Shown here: piece after piece, positions 7,589-14,173 of the stretch
How positions within the stretch are numbered: position 1 is the stretch's first letter
How the letters are laid out: each line of letters begins with the position of its first letter
Assembly: GCA_003500165.1 (NCBI GenBank)
Contig: DNSZ01000004.1
Span: forward strand, 1 to 14,173
Direction of reading: 5' to 3'
Origin: Paracoccaceae bacterium
Lineage (GTDB): Bacteria; Pseudomonadota; Alphaproteobacteria; Rhodobacterales; Rhodobacteraceae
DNA: 14,173 nt
Program-made: the position numbers and the translations under genes
The notes under the pieces: generated by a model
The model's input: the letters and a program-made list of their open reading frames with translations, nothing else
Database searches by the model: none
What the model was told of the DNA's origin: nothing

Positions 7589-10003
7589 ATGCCGCCAAGT
7601 CGGACTGAGCCCGGCGATGCGCTGATCGGCGCCGTTGCCGATAGGCTGGCAGCGACACCCGACGATGGCGTGTGGTTTGCGCCGGTCCGGCACCATTCCC
7701 CGGCCTGCGCCATGGCGGTCCGCCGCATGATCCGTGCGGTGCAGCCCGCGCAGGTGCTGATCGAGGCGCCGCACAATCTGGAGCCGTTGCTGGAACACCT
7801 GCACAACAGCGCAACCCGCCCGCCGGTCGCCGTGATCAGCCTGGTCGACGAGTCTAAGGACCGGCGCCAGGCGGCCTATTACCCGTTCAGCGCCCATTCG
7901 CCGGAATGGGTGGCGATCCACGAGGCCAAGGCACTGGGGGCCAAGACCACGTTCATGGATCTCGGTACCGATGCGGCGATGTCCCATGTGACGCTTGACC
8001 CGGGCCAGCCACTTCTGGGGGTCGATGAACACGTCTTTGACAGTGGGGACTATGTCCGGGCGCTGTGCGCGCGCACCGGGTGCCGGGACGGGTTCGAACT
8101 GTGGGATCACCTGTTTGAAACCCGGCTGGGCGAAACCGACTGGCAGGCGTTCTTCCACGATGTCGGTGTCTATTGCACGGGGTTGCGCCTGGCCACACCC
8201 GCCGAAGAGCTGGTCGAGCCCCGCAATGCCGAGCGGGAGGCGCATATGGCCGCCGCATTGCAGGCGGCGCGCGCGAAGACCGGCCCGGTTGTCGTGGTCC
8301 ATGGCGGGTTTCACCTGGCCGCCTTGACCGGGGCGGCACCCGCCGGGTCGGTGCACTATCGGGCCAAAGGCAGCGCCCGGTCCTACCTCATCCGCTATGG
8401 CGAGCGCGAACTGGACGCGCTGATGGGCTATGGCGCGGGCCTGCCGCAGCCGGGATATTATGCGCGGGTCTGGCACTGGGCCGAACGGGCCGGCGGGCCG
8501 CTCGACTGGTCTGCCGCAAGCCGCGCCATTGTCGCCGATTTCGCAGCCGAGATGCAGAACGACGGCCACCCTATCCCGATCCCCGGCCAGGTCGAATGGC
8601 TGCGCACGGCGCAAACGCTGGCGCCGCTCCGCGGGCGCATAGGGGCGCAGCGGCACGATCTGATCGACGGGCTGCAATCGGCGCTGGTGAAGGGCGAAGC
8701 CGGCGCCGACATCTGGACCGAACGCTTTCTGGACTTCTTGCGCGGCCGCGCGCTGGGCCATGTGCCGGCGAGTGCCGGGCAGCCCCCGATCGTAGGCGAC
8801 GCGCGCCAGCGGGCCGAACGGCTGCGGTTCGACCTGACGGATGGGCAGCGCCGTCATCGCAAGCTCGATATCCGGCGCAAACCCGCGCATCTGGAGACCT
8901 CGCGCTTTCTGCATGCCATGGCCCTGCTGCAAACCGGGTTCGGAAACCGGACCGCCGGGCCCGATTTCATCAGCGGAAGTCAGACGCGACTGCTGTTCGA
9001 GGAATGGGACTATGCCTGGTCGCCCCGGGTGGAAGCCGCCCTGGTCGAAGCCGCCCGGTTCGGCGACACGGTGCCGGCCGCCTGTCTGGGGCAGTTGCTG
9101 GTGCGGCGGGCCAAACTGGCCGACGACGGCCAGGCCAACGATGCCGACGCGCTGCTCATGCTGCTGAAGCAGGGCATTCTTGCCGGTCTGGGCGACCGCC
9201 TGGTGAGCCTTCTGGACGAAATCGACATGGCCGCGCGCAGCCATGGCAGCTTTGCCGGGGCTGCCAGCGCCATGGTGACGCTGCATGCGATCGAGGCATC
9301 GCTTGGTCCGATGGCCATTCCCGACACGCTGGATACGCAGCCCGTGATGCATGCCGCCTATGACCGTGTGATCTATCTGTGCGATGATCTGCCCCATGTT
9401 CCGGAAGACCAGGTCGACCCGGCGCTGGGGGCGCTGCGCACCGTGTCGGCGCTGTTGCGCGGCGAGGCGGAAGCAGATTTCGACGGGGATCGCTTTGACG
9501 CGGCCATCGACCGGATCGCAGCAGCGGGGCCGCCACCAGCGATCCTGGGGGCTGCGCTGGCCATCGGTGTCCTGAGCGGCCGGCGCACCCGTCAGGATCT
9601 TGCGGACATGCTGGCCGGGCAATTGGCCGGGTCGTTGCTGCACCCGGCTGACCGGGTTGGCGGGCTGCAGGGCATCCTGACCATTGCACCGTCGCTTCTG
9701 TGGACGGAAGATCGCGTCCTTTGGGCTCTGGACCAGTTCATCTGCGCCCTCGATGACGCGGACTTCATCGCGCTTCTGCCGCATCTGCGGCTGGCCCTGT
9801 CGGCGTTGGGTCCGCGAGAGGCGGATCGTGTTGCGGACATGCTGGCCCAGCGGCATGGCGGCAGCGGCGGCGAATACAGCGTGGTGCTTCACGACATCGA
9901 CGAAGCCACCGGCCTGGAAGGGGCGGCTGTGGACCTCGCCTTGCGGGCGCAGATCGAGAAGGACGGTCTGACCCGCTGGATCGCGGGGAAAGCCGATGGA
10001 TAG
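7589..10003 (+). CDS. yehM: DUF5682 protein (YehM-like)
   Basis: An 804-residue cytoplasmic protein of the DUF5682 family, represented by E. coli YehM (about 760 residues). I chose ATG 7589 (MPPSRTEPGD), 13 nt after the MoxR stop; the frame is open to 7406 but that part only overlaps the MoxR gene. N-terminal motifs are clear: WFAPVRHHSPACA with H35-H36, VLIEAPHN with E59 and H62, and VVHGGFHLAAL with H238 and H242. This pattern of an N-terminal His and Glu followed by a GGxH-type His recalls the EreA/ChaN/TraB-like hydrolase fold, a remote relationship I infer from motifs only. Residues ~400-804 are helical, without a motif I recognise. No signal peptide or membrane segment is visible. It overlaps the VWA gene by 8 nt, so the two are likely produced together. 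No strong Shine-Dalgarno is visible, consistent with coupling to the MoxR gene. Confidence 0.88.
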   Translation: MPPSRTEPGDALIGAVADRLAATPDDGVWFAPVRHHSPACAMAVRRMIRAVQPAQVLIEAPHNLEPLLEHLHNSATRPPVAVISLVDESKDRRQAAYYPFSAHSPEWVAIHEAKALGAKTTFMDLGTDAAMSHVTLDPGQPLLGVDEHVFDSGDYVRALCARTGCRDGFELWDHLFETRLGETDWQAFFHDVGVYCTGLRLATPAEELVEPRNAEREAHMAAALQAARAKTGPVVVVHGGFHLAALTGAAPAGSVHYRAKGSARSYLIRYGERELDALMGYGAGLPQPGYYARVWHWAERAGGPLDWSAASRAIVADFAAEMQNDGHPIPIPGQVEWLRTAQTLAPLRGRIGAQRHDLIDGLQSALVKGEAGADIWTERFLDFLRGRALGHVPASAGQPPIVGDARQRAERLRFDLTDGQRRHRKLDIRRKPAHLETSRFLHAMALLQTGFGNRTAGPDFISGSQTRLLFEEWDYAWSPRVEAALVEAARFGDTVPAACLGQLLVRRAKLADDGQANDADALLMLLKQGILAGLGDRLVSLLDEIDMAARSHGSFAGAASAMVTLHAIEASLGPMAIPDTLDTQPVMHAAYDRVIYLCDDLPHVPEDQVDPALGALRTVSALLRGEAEADFDGDRFDAAIDRIAAAGPPPAILGAALAIGVLSGRRTRQDLADMLAGQLAGSLLHPADRVGGLQGILTIAPSLLWTEDRVLWALDQFICALDDADFIALLPHLRLALSALGPREADRVADMLAQRHGGSGGEYSVVLHDIDEATGLEGAAVDLALRAQIEKDGLTRWIAGKADG

Positions 10004-11126
10004 CGACGGGGCAAAACGCCGCTGGCGGCTTGCGCTGGGGCGCTATGCCGAAAACCGGCTGGGCGGATGCAGCGGCCGGGACGGGCGGATGGACCGGGCG
10101 CTCGACTACCTTTACGGGCGCGAATATCAGCGGCGCGGGCTGCACAGCCCGGGCGATGGCAAGGACCGGCGGGGCGGGTTGGATGCCACCCGGATGGAGG
10201 CACTGACCTGGTTGGGGGAGGCGCGCAAGCTGTTTTCCGAACCGGTGTTCGAGGTGATGCAGACCCACGCGCTGGATCGCTACAACATCACCGAATTGCT
10301 GAACGATCCAAAGACCCTGGATGAACTGGAACCCAATCCGGAGCTTCTGAAGACGCTTCTGACCTTTCACGGCCGCGCCGACCCCAAGGTGCGCGACAAG
10401 CTGCGCCAGATCGCCGACGAAGTGATCCGAGACATCATGCGGCGCCTGAAGTCAGAGGTGCTGCGCGCCTTTTCGGGCCGCAAGAACCCGTTCAAACGCT
10501 CGCCTCTGCACTCGGCGGCAAACTTCGACTGGCGCCAGACCCTGCGCCGCAACCTGAAGAACTATGACCGTGACCGCAGACGTATCATCGCCGACGATCT
10601 GCGGTTCGTCGCGCGCGAAAAGCGGCGGCTGCCGTGGAAGATCATCCTGTGCATGGACCAGTCCGGGTCGATGTCCGACAGCCTGATCCATTCGGCGGTG
10701 ATGGCGGCGATCCTGACCGGGCTGCCCGGGATCAAGGTGGCGATAGTGCTGTTCGACACCTCGATCGTGGATGTGACCGACAAGCTGGCGGACCCGCTCG
10801 ACACATTGCTGTCTGTGACACTCGGTGGTGGCACCGATATCGGCCGGGCGGTGGAATACTGCGAACGCTACGTCGACAACCCCAATCGCACCGTGTTCAT
10901 CCTGCTGACCGATTTCGAAGAGGGCGCGGGGCCGCGTCGGTTGTATCAGGCAGTGGCGCGCATGGCGGCGGCGCGGGTGCGGCTGTTGGGCCTGACGGCG
11001 CTCGATGACAGCGGCATGGCCTATCACGAAACGACGATTTCGCCCCGGCTTGCGCAGATGGGCATGCAGATTGCGGCAATGACCCCGGACAAGCTGGCGC
11101 AATGGCTGGCGGGCGTGATGAGATGA
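9996..11126 (+). CDS. yehP: VWA domain protein (YehP-like)
   Basis: A 376-residue protein with a C-terminal von Willebrand factor A domain, close to the size of E. coli YehP. A complete metal-ion-dependent adhesion site is present: D221-x-S223-x-S225 (DQSGS), T280 in GGGTDIG and D306 in LLTDFEEG. The domain should therefore bind Mg2+ and a protein ligand. The N-terminal ~200 residues are basic and helical, including the conserved-looking WRQTLRRNLKNYDRDRRRIIADDLRFVAREKRR just before the VWA fold. There is no signal peptide or membrane segment, so it should be cytoplasmic, as in other MoxR partners. The likely partner is the ATPase encoded upstream, by analogy with RavA-ViaA and NorQ-NorD. ATG 9996 overlaps the previous gene by 8 nt and has GGGGA seven bases upstream. 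Its own stop overlaps the SWIM gene start as ATGA. The frame is intact. Confidence 0.92.
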   Translation: MDSDGAKRRWRLALGRYAENRLGGCSGRDGRMDRALDYLYGREYQRRGLHSPGDGKDRRGGLDATRMEALTWLGEARKLFSEPVFEVMQTHALDRYNITELLNDPKTLDELEPNPELLKTLLTFHGRADPKVRDKLRQIADEVIRDIMRRLKSEVLRAFSGRKNPFKRSPLHSAANFDWRQTLRRNLKNYDRDRRRIIADDLRFVAREKRRLPWKIILCMDQSGSMSDSLIHSAVMAAILTGLPGIKVAIVLFDTSIVDVTDKLADPLDTLLSVTLGGGTDIGRAVEYCERYVDNPNRTVFILLTDFEEGAGPRRLYQAVARMAAARVRLLGLTALDDSGMAYHETTISPRLAQMGMQIAAMTPDKLAQWLAGVMR

Positions 11127-13108
11127 GCCTGCGGGATATCATTGCAGCCTATGACGACACGGCGCTGGAGGCGCTGGCGTCCAAGGGTCTGCTGCGCCGC
11201 GCGCACAAGGACATGGCGGCCGGACGGGCAGAGATTGTGCGCTTTGACGCGGATGCCGAAGTCATGGCAGATGGCCAGACAGTGACGATCCCCGAAACCG
11301 GCCCGGCGAGGGCGGCCTGCACCTGCAGCGCCAACGGCATCTGCCGTCACATCGTGCTGGCGCTGCTGGCCTTGCGGGGCGAAGCCGTCTCGGACGGGGC
11401 TGCGGGGGATGCACCGCCTCCATCCGACACGGTTGCCGAAGCGGGGGCGCCGCCAGCACCCGTGGAACTGGCGCGCGACATGCTGGTCGCGCTGACCGAA
11501 GCAGAATTGCGCAAGCTGACCGGTGGCGATTGGGATCAGGCCCATATCCTGGCCGCCACGGCCAGGGTGGAAGCGATCGACCATGGCGTCGCTGTGGCCT
11601 TTGGTGCCCCCGAGGCGCGGGTTGTGTTCGTCGATGGCCAACCCGCCAGGGACGCCATCTACAAAGGCCCCAAGACGCGGCTGCGTCTGGTGCGCGCAGC
11701 CGCAGCCATTGCCGTGCGCGACGGCGCCGGGGTGGCGCGCAGCGAAGGTGCGGGCGTCGCGGCCGGCACGCTGATTGACGCCAAGATGTGCGGTGACGTT
11801 CGGCGCACGCTGCTGGCGGCGCTCGACCAGGTGTTCCGGAGCAATCCGATGCTGGCGGCCGAACGGCTGATGGATCTGGCCATATCCGCCCGCGCCCAGG
11901 CGGCGCCCCGGCTGACCGGGCAGCTGATGACCCTTTCGACGCAGGCGGAATGGGCCGCGAGCCGGGATATCCGGTTCGACGGCCGTGCGTTTCTGGTCGG
12001 GCTTGCGCGCGCCTACGCCCTGGTCGAGGGGATCGAGGCCAATCCGGTATCGCCGGTTCTGCTGGGCACAATCCGGCGCAGCTATCATCCGGCCGATCCG
12101 GTCACGCTCTGGGCCCCCGGCGCCGATGAATGGCACACGCCATCGGGTGCGCGGGGGCTGACGGCCTATTACCTGGATCCTGAAACGGGCCGGTTTTTCA
12201 CCACGGTGGAGGCGCGCGCCGGCGGGTATGATCCGTCCTTTACCCCAGCCAAGGCCTATGGCGCGACGCTCTGGCGTGTCACCTCGGTCTCTGGCGCAAT
12301 GGGGCAGATCATCCGCCTCGAACGGCCCGCGGTGTCGGATGATGGCCAGATTGCGCTGGGTCAGGACCCGGTGGCGCGCTTGTTGCGGCCGATTTCCGTG
12401 GCCGACATTCAGGACTGCCCGGCGCGCATCGACTGCTGGGCGAACCTGCCCGATGCGGTCCAGGCGCAGTCCGGCCGCGGACTGCAGCATGCCGGTCGGC
12501 CCATTGCGCTGTTGCTGGGGCCCACGGCCATCGCCGGCGAATACTTCGACGATATCAACCAGCTGTATCGGTGGCCGATCCGCGATGCCGTGGGAGATTT
12601 CATCGACCTGTCGGTGCAGCCGGATACCGCTCCCGCCATGGCGCAGCTTGCCGGTCAGCAAACCCATCTTCAGGGTCTTCTGGTGCTGTGTCGGTCCGGG
12701 CTGGACGGTCCGACCTATGTGCCGGTTTCGGCGATGGTCATGGAGAAGGACAGCCTGGCCTGCCGCAATCTGCATTTCGATGCTCTGCCGAAGGCCGGCT
12801 GGGTGACACGCAGCCGTGCCCGCCTGCGGCAGGCGGCAACACGGCGTCCGGCCCCGATCACCCGCGAGTCCGGCAAGTGGAAGGGGCGCTCGAAGATCGG
12901 CGGAGGCCGGCGCGGCGTGCGCAATGCGCTTTACATGCCCGCCCTCGTCGCCATCCGCCACAACCTGCACCTCGCGGAAACCTACCGCAAACTCGTCGAT
13001 GCCGGAAAACCGGCCAAGCTCGCCATCGCGGCGATCATGCGCAAGCTCGTGATCCTCGCGAATGCGCTCGTCAGGGATGACCGAAAATGGACCGAAACCG
13101 CCCCTTGA
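11123..13108 (+). CDS. yehQ: SWIM zinc-finger protein (YehQ-like) fused at its 3' end to an IS110 transposase remnant
   Basis: The frame of 661 codons starts at ATG 11123, in a 4-nt ATGA overlap with the VWA stop; an ATG seven codons earlier is less likely. The SWIM zinc finger, a Zn2+-binding nucleic-acid or protein interaction module, is complete: C66-T-C68, then C74-R-H76 (CxCx5CxH). After a Pro/Ala-rich linker (~90-115) comes the helical and mixed region of YehQ-type proteins, running to about residue 555 (PVSAMVMEKDSLACRNLHFDAL). From somewhere between 12,770 and 12,860 the sequence is instead the C-terminus of an IS110-family transposase (PITRESGKWKGRSKIGGGRR...ALYMPALVAIRHN...KLVILANALVRDDRKW). 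The native end has therefore been lost and ~85-110 foreign residues are appended in frame. Probably only a short native tail is missing, so the SWIM domain could still work. Alternatively the whole product may be non-functional. Confidence 0.85.
   Translation: MSLRDIIAAYDDTALEALASKGLLRRAHKDMAAGRAEIVRFDADAEVMADGQTVTIPETGPARAACTCSANGICRHIVLALLALRGEAVSDGAAGDAPPPSDTVAEAGAPPAPVELARDMLVALTEAELRKLTGGDWDQAHILAATARVEAIDHGVAVAFGAPEARVVFVDGQPARDAIYKGPKTRLRLVRAAAAIAVRDGAGVARSEGAGVAAGTLIDAKMCGDVRRTLLAALDQVFRSNPMLAAERLMDLAISARAQAAPRLTGQLMTLSTQAEWAASRDIRFDGRAFLVGLARAYALVEGIEANPVSPVLLGTIRRSYHPADPVTLWAPGADEWHTPSGARGLTAYYLDPETGRFFTTVEARAGGYDPSFTPAKAYGATLWRVTSVSGAMGQIIRLERPAVSDDGQIALGQDPVARLLRPISVADIQDCPARIDCWANLPDAVQAQSGRGLQHAGRPIALLLGPTAIAGEYFDDINQLYRWPIRDAVGDFIDLSVQPDTAPAMAQLAGQQTHLQGLLVLCRSGLDGPTYVPVSAMVMEKDSLACRNLHFDALPKAGWVTRSRARLRQAATRRPAPITRESGKWKGRSKIGGGRRGVRNALYMPALVAIRHNLHLAETYRKLVDAGKPAKLAIAAIMRKLVILANALVRDDRKWTETAP
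12800..13108 (+). mobile_element. IS110-family remnant (transposase C-terminus)
   Basis: The segment encodes about 85 residues typical of the C-terminal Transposase_20 half of IS110 enzymes: TRESGKWKGRSKIGGGRRGVRNALYM, then AGKPAKLAIAAIMRKLVILANAL and the ending DDRKWTETAP-stop. The N-terminal DEDD catalytic half is absent. The left limit is fuzzy because a degraded stretch at about 12,800-12,850 (RLRQAATRRPAPIT) is alignable to IS110 only loosely. It is in frame with the SWIM gene and joins an IS66 remnant on its right. No IS110 terminal sequence can be identified with confidence. Confidence 0.75.
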
Positions 13109-13410
13109 CCAAGACGGATAACTTCCGGCTGTTCCTCGAGGACGGCCGCGTCGACATGGACTCAAACCTTGTCGAAAACGCCATCCGCAGCCCGGCCATG
13201 AACCGCCGCAACGCGCTCTTCGCCGGCCACGACGAGGGCGGCCGCAACTGGGCCCGCTTCGCCGGCATGATCGGCACCTGCAAGATGAATGGCGTCGAAC
13301 CCTATGCGTATTTGCGCGATCTGTTCACCAAACTCGCAAACGGTCATCTCGCCCAAGACATCGAGGCCCTGATGCCGTGGGTCTACGCCCAGCAGGGCCG
13401 GCGTGCATAG
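13087..13410 (+). pseudogene. IS66-family transposase, C-terminal fragment
   Basis: About 100 codons match the C-terminal end of the IS66 transposase DDE domain and its tail: FRLFLEDGRVDMDSNLVENAIR, then RRNALFAGHDEGGRNWA, MIGTCKMNGVEPYAYLRDLF and ALMPWVYA, ending at TAG 13408-13410. The E in SNLVENAIR occupies the place of the third catalytic acidic residue; the two catalytic Asp residues upstream are missing. A full transposase in this family is about 500 residues, so this is a dead fragment. The first codons from ATG 13087 overlap the end of the IS110 fragment in another frame and are probably not IS66 sequence. Nonstandard residues (AIRSPAMNRR in place of the usual IRPIALNRK) suggest drift. 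Confidence 0.8.
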
Positions 13411-13513
13411 GGACCTCGTCTCGTAGTCCCTGACGAGCTACTGACCGTCCTCCGCTTCATCACACCGCGACACCCCGCAAGTGTGAAATCAATGGGGCGT
13501 GGCCGTCGCTTAC
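13109..13513 (+). mobile_element. IS66-family remnant with right terminus
   Basis: This is the 3' end of an IS66-family element: the last ~100 transposase codons, then ~100 bp of noncoding sequence ending in CGCTTAC at 13507-13513. The complement of that end, GTAAGCG, is the usual start of IS66 terminal repeats, which sets the right boundary. The left part of the element is missing and abuts the IS110 remnant. The left limit is approximate, between about 13,087 and 13,115. Confidence 0.75.
13507..13513. repeat. IS66-type terminal sequence (right end)
   Basis: CGCTTAC, read outward on the complement as GTAAGCG, is the characteristic tip of IS66-family terminal repeats. The matching left end is not in this window. 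The next eight bases, GTTGCACC, would be the target duplication if the left copy could be found. Confidence 0.6.
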
Positions 13514-13554
13514 GTTGCACCATCTGTCAGGTGGACTAGGGTTCACTATCGCGG

Positions 13555-13561
13555 AAAGGGG
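13555..13561 (+). promoter_or_regulatory. Shine-Dalgarno deciding a TTG start
   Basis: AAAGGGG lies seven bases before TTG 13569. It is the best ribosome-binding site near this gene and favours 13569 over the earlier TTG at 13515, which directly follows the IS66 end and has no such sequence. Confidence 0.6.
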
Positions 13562-13568
13562 CAACGCA

Positions 13569-14156
13569 TTGGATAAGAACGGCAACAGCGGGCTCAAGCA
13601 GGGATCCAGGTCGCGCAGAGCGGCTACGGTGGCCGCCGCCCTCGACGCGGAGTACATCGTTTACCAGTATTGTTTCGTCGAATTCTTCATCGAACACCTT
13701 ACCGACGTAGGCCGGGCGTTCCGGGGGGATCTGCAGGCGATGTTCGTGCTCGCCCTGATCGGGCAGAGCTGGATCAACGCCGTCCGCGCCGGGCAGGCCC
13801 AGGGGATCGAGCCCGCCGACCTGCCCCCGGAGCGAACCAGCACCAGCGCCTCGCGCATCGCCGACATCACCGGAATCCCGCGCCAGACCGTTCGGCGCAA
13901 GCTGGCCGCACTCGAGGAGCGGGGCTGGATCTTGCGCAACAAGGACGGCTCTTGCCGCCTCGCCCACAGGGACGGTCAGACCGCCGCGAAACGCGACCTG
14001 TCGGACATCGACCGCCGGGCGCTGCGGCGCGTCGCGCGCCTGTTCGTCGATATCGAGGCGCTGGTCGCGGCGCAGGAGGCGGCGACGCAGAGCGACCCGG
14101 AGGATCCTGCGGAACTAGGTGCTCGAAATGAGCACCAAGGATCTTCCGATACGTAA
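13569..14156 (+). CDS. Winged helix-turn-helix protein, probable transcriptional regulator
   Basis: This 195-residue protein starts at TTG with a strong AAAGGGG seven bases upstream. Residues ~19-75 form a hydrophobic helical region (YIVYQYCFVEFFIEHLTDVGRAF...MFVLALIGQSWINAVR). Residues ~95-120 are a clear winged-HTH core (SRIADITGIPRQTVRRKLAALEERGWI), with the wing at LRNKDGSCRLA. The C-terminus is acidic and Ala-rich. The HTH resembles MarR/IclR-type readers, where the second helix (RQTVRRKLAAL) would enter the DNA major groove. I do not recognise a named orthologue, ligand or target. It sits 55 bp beyond the IS66 terminus and is not part of the yeh-like operon, though it could belong to another mobile or accessory unit to the right. 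The TTG at 13515 would add 18 residues of poor-looking sequence. The frame is intact and the gene ends just inside the window. Confidence 0.7.
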   Translation: MDKNGNSGLKQGSRSRRAATVAAALDAEYIVYQYCFVEFFIEHLTDVGRAFRGDLQAMFVLALIGQSWINAVRAGQAQGIEPADLPPERTSTSASRIADITGIPRQTVRRKLAALEERGWILRNKDGSCRLAHRDGQTAAKRDLSDIDRRALRRVARLFVDIEALVAAQEAATQSDPEDPAELGARNEHQGSSDT

Positions 14157-14173
14157 TACCAGCTTGCACTAAT

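Noticed and set aside
7490..9892. Long minus-strand open frame (about 800 codons) opposite the DUF5682 gene
   Set aside because: It runs antisense to a gene with clear motifs and overlapping operon junctions. Its composition is the Arg/Gln/Gly-rich pattern usual for antisense frames in GC-rich DNA, and it shows no family motif.
11024..13165. Long minus-strand open frame (about 713 codons) opposite the SWIM gene
   Set aside because: It spans the SWIM gene, the IS110 remnant and the start of IS66, which no single real gene would do. The sense strand has recognisable domains throughout.
13414..13436. Small inverted repeat CTCGTC/GACGAG after the IS66 transposase stop as a terminator
   Set aside because: It has only a 6-bp stem with an 11-base loop and no following T-run, and it lies in the noncoding end of an IS66 remnant. 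This is not enough for a terminator call.
13514..13550. Promoter with TTGCAC at 13515-13520 as -35 just outside the IS66 end
   Set aside because: No acceptable -10 lies 16-18 bp downstream. The closest candidate, CACTAT at 13544-13549, is 23 bp away and matches poorly.

Overview
The window is GC-rich, and its codon use, overlapping start/stop junctions and IS content suggest an alphaproteobacterium, probably Rhodobacteraceae-like (inference; no marker gene is present). All host genes lie on the + strand in one tightly packed cluster. The only convincing minus-strand gene is an IS transposase.

Core locus (about 1-12,800). The gene order is DUF4132 paralogue A (5' end not resolved), DUF4132 paralogue B, MoxR-type AAA+ ATPase, DUF5682 protein, VWA protein and SWIM zinc-finger protein. 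This is the family content and order of the poorly understood Escherichia coli yehI-yehL-yehM-yehP-yehQ cluster. Junctions are a 7-nt overlap (A/B), about 33 nt before the IS insertion (B/MoxR), 13 nt (MoxR/DUF5682), an 8-nt overlap (DUF5682/VWA) and a 4-nt ATGA overlap (VWA/SWIM), so it was built as one operon. MoxR ATPases paired with VWA proteins are an established remodelling or chaperone-like arrangement (RavA-ViaA, NorQ-NorD, CbbQ-CbbO). Here the pair is joined by HEAT-repeat-like DUF4132 proteins, a DUF5682 protein with conserved histidines and a SWIM protein. The biochemical job of the system is not known to me.

Decay. The locus appears to be breaking down. Paralogue B carries two in-frame nonsense codons (TGA 4019-4021, TAA 4724-4726). 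An intact IS4-family element (5301-6475, 13-bp inverted repeats, 9-bp target duplication) has landed three codons before B's original stop, separating it from the MoxR gene. The SWIM gene has lost its own 3' end and runs in frame into an IS110-family transposase C-terminus, followed directly by the 3' part of an IS66-family element that ends at 13513. Paralogue A has an in-frame TGA just before its first usable start and lacks the N-terminal half seen in B.

Right edge (13,514-14,173). Immediately beyond the IS66 terminus is a separate small gene for a winged-HTH protein, starting at TTG with a strong Shine-Dalgarno sequence. It has no evident tie to the core locus. No tRNA, rRNA, CRISPR array or riboswitch was seen, and no stretch over 300 bases lacks a gene or an IS remnant.
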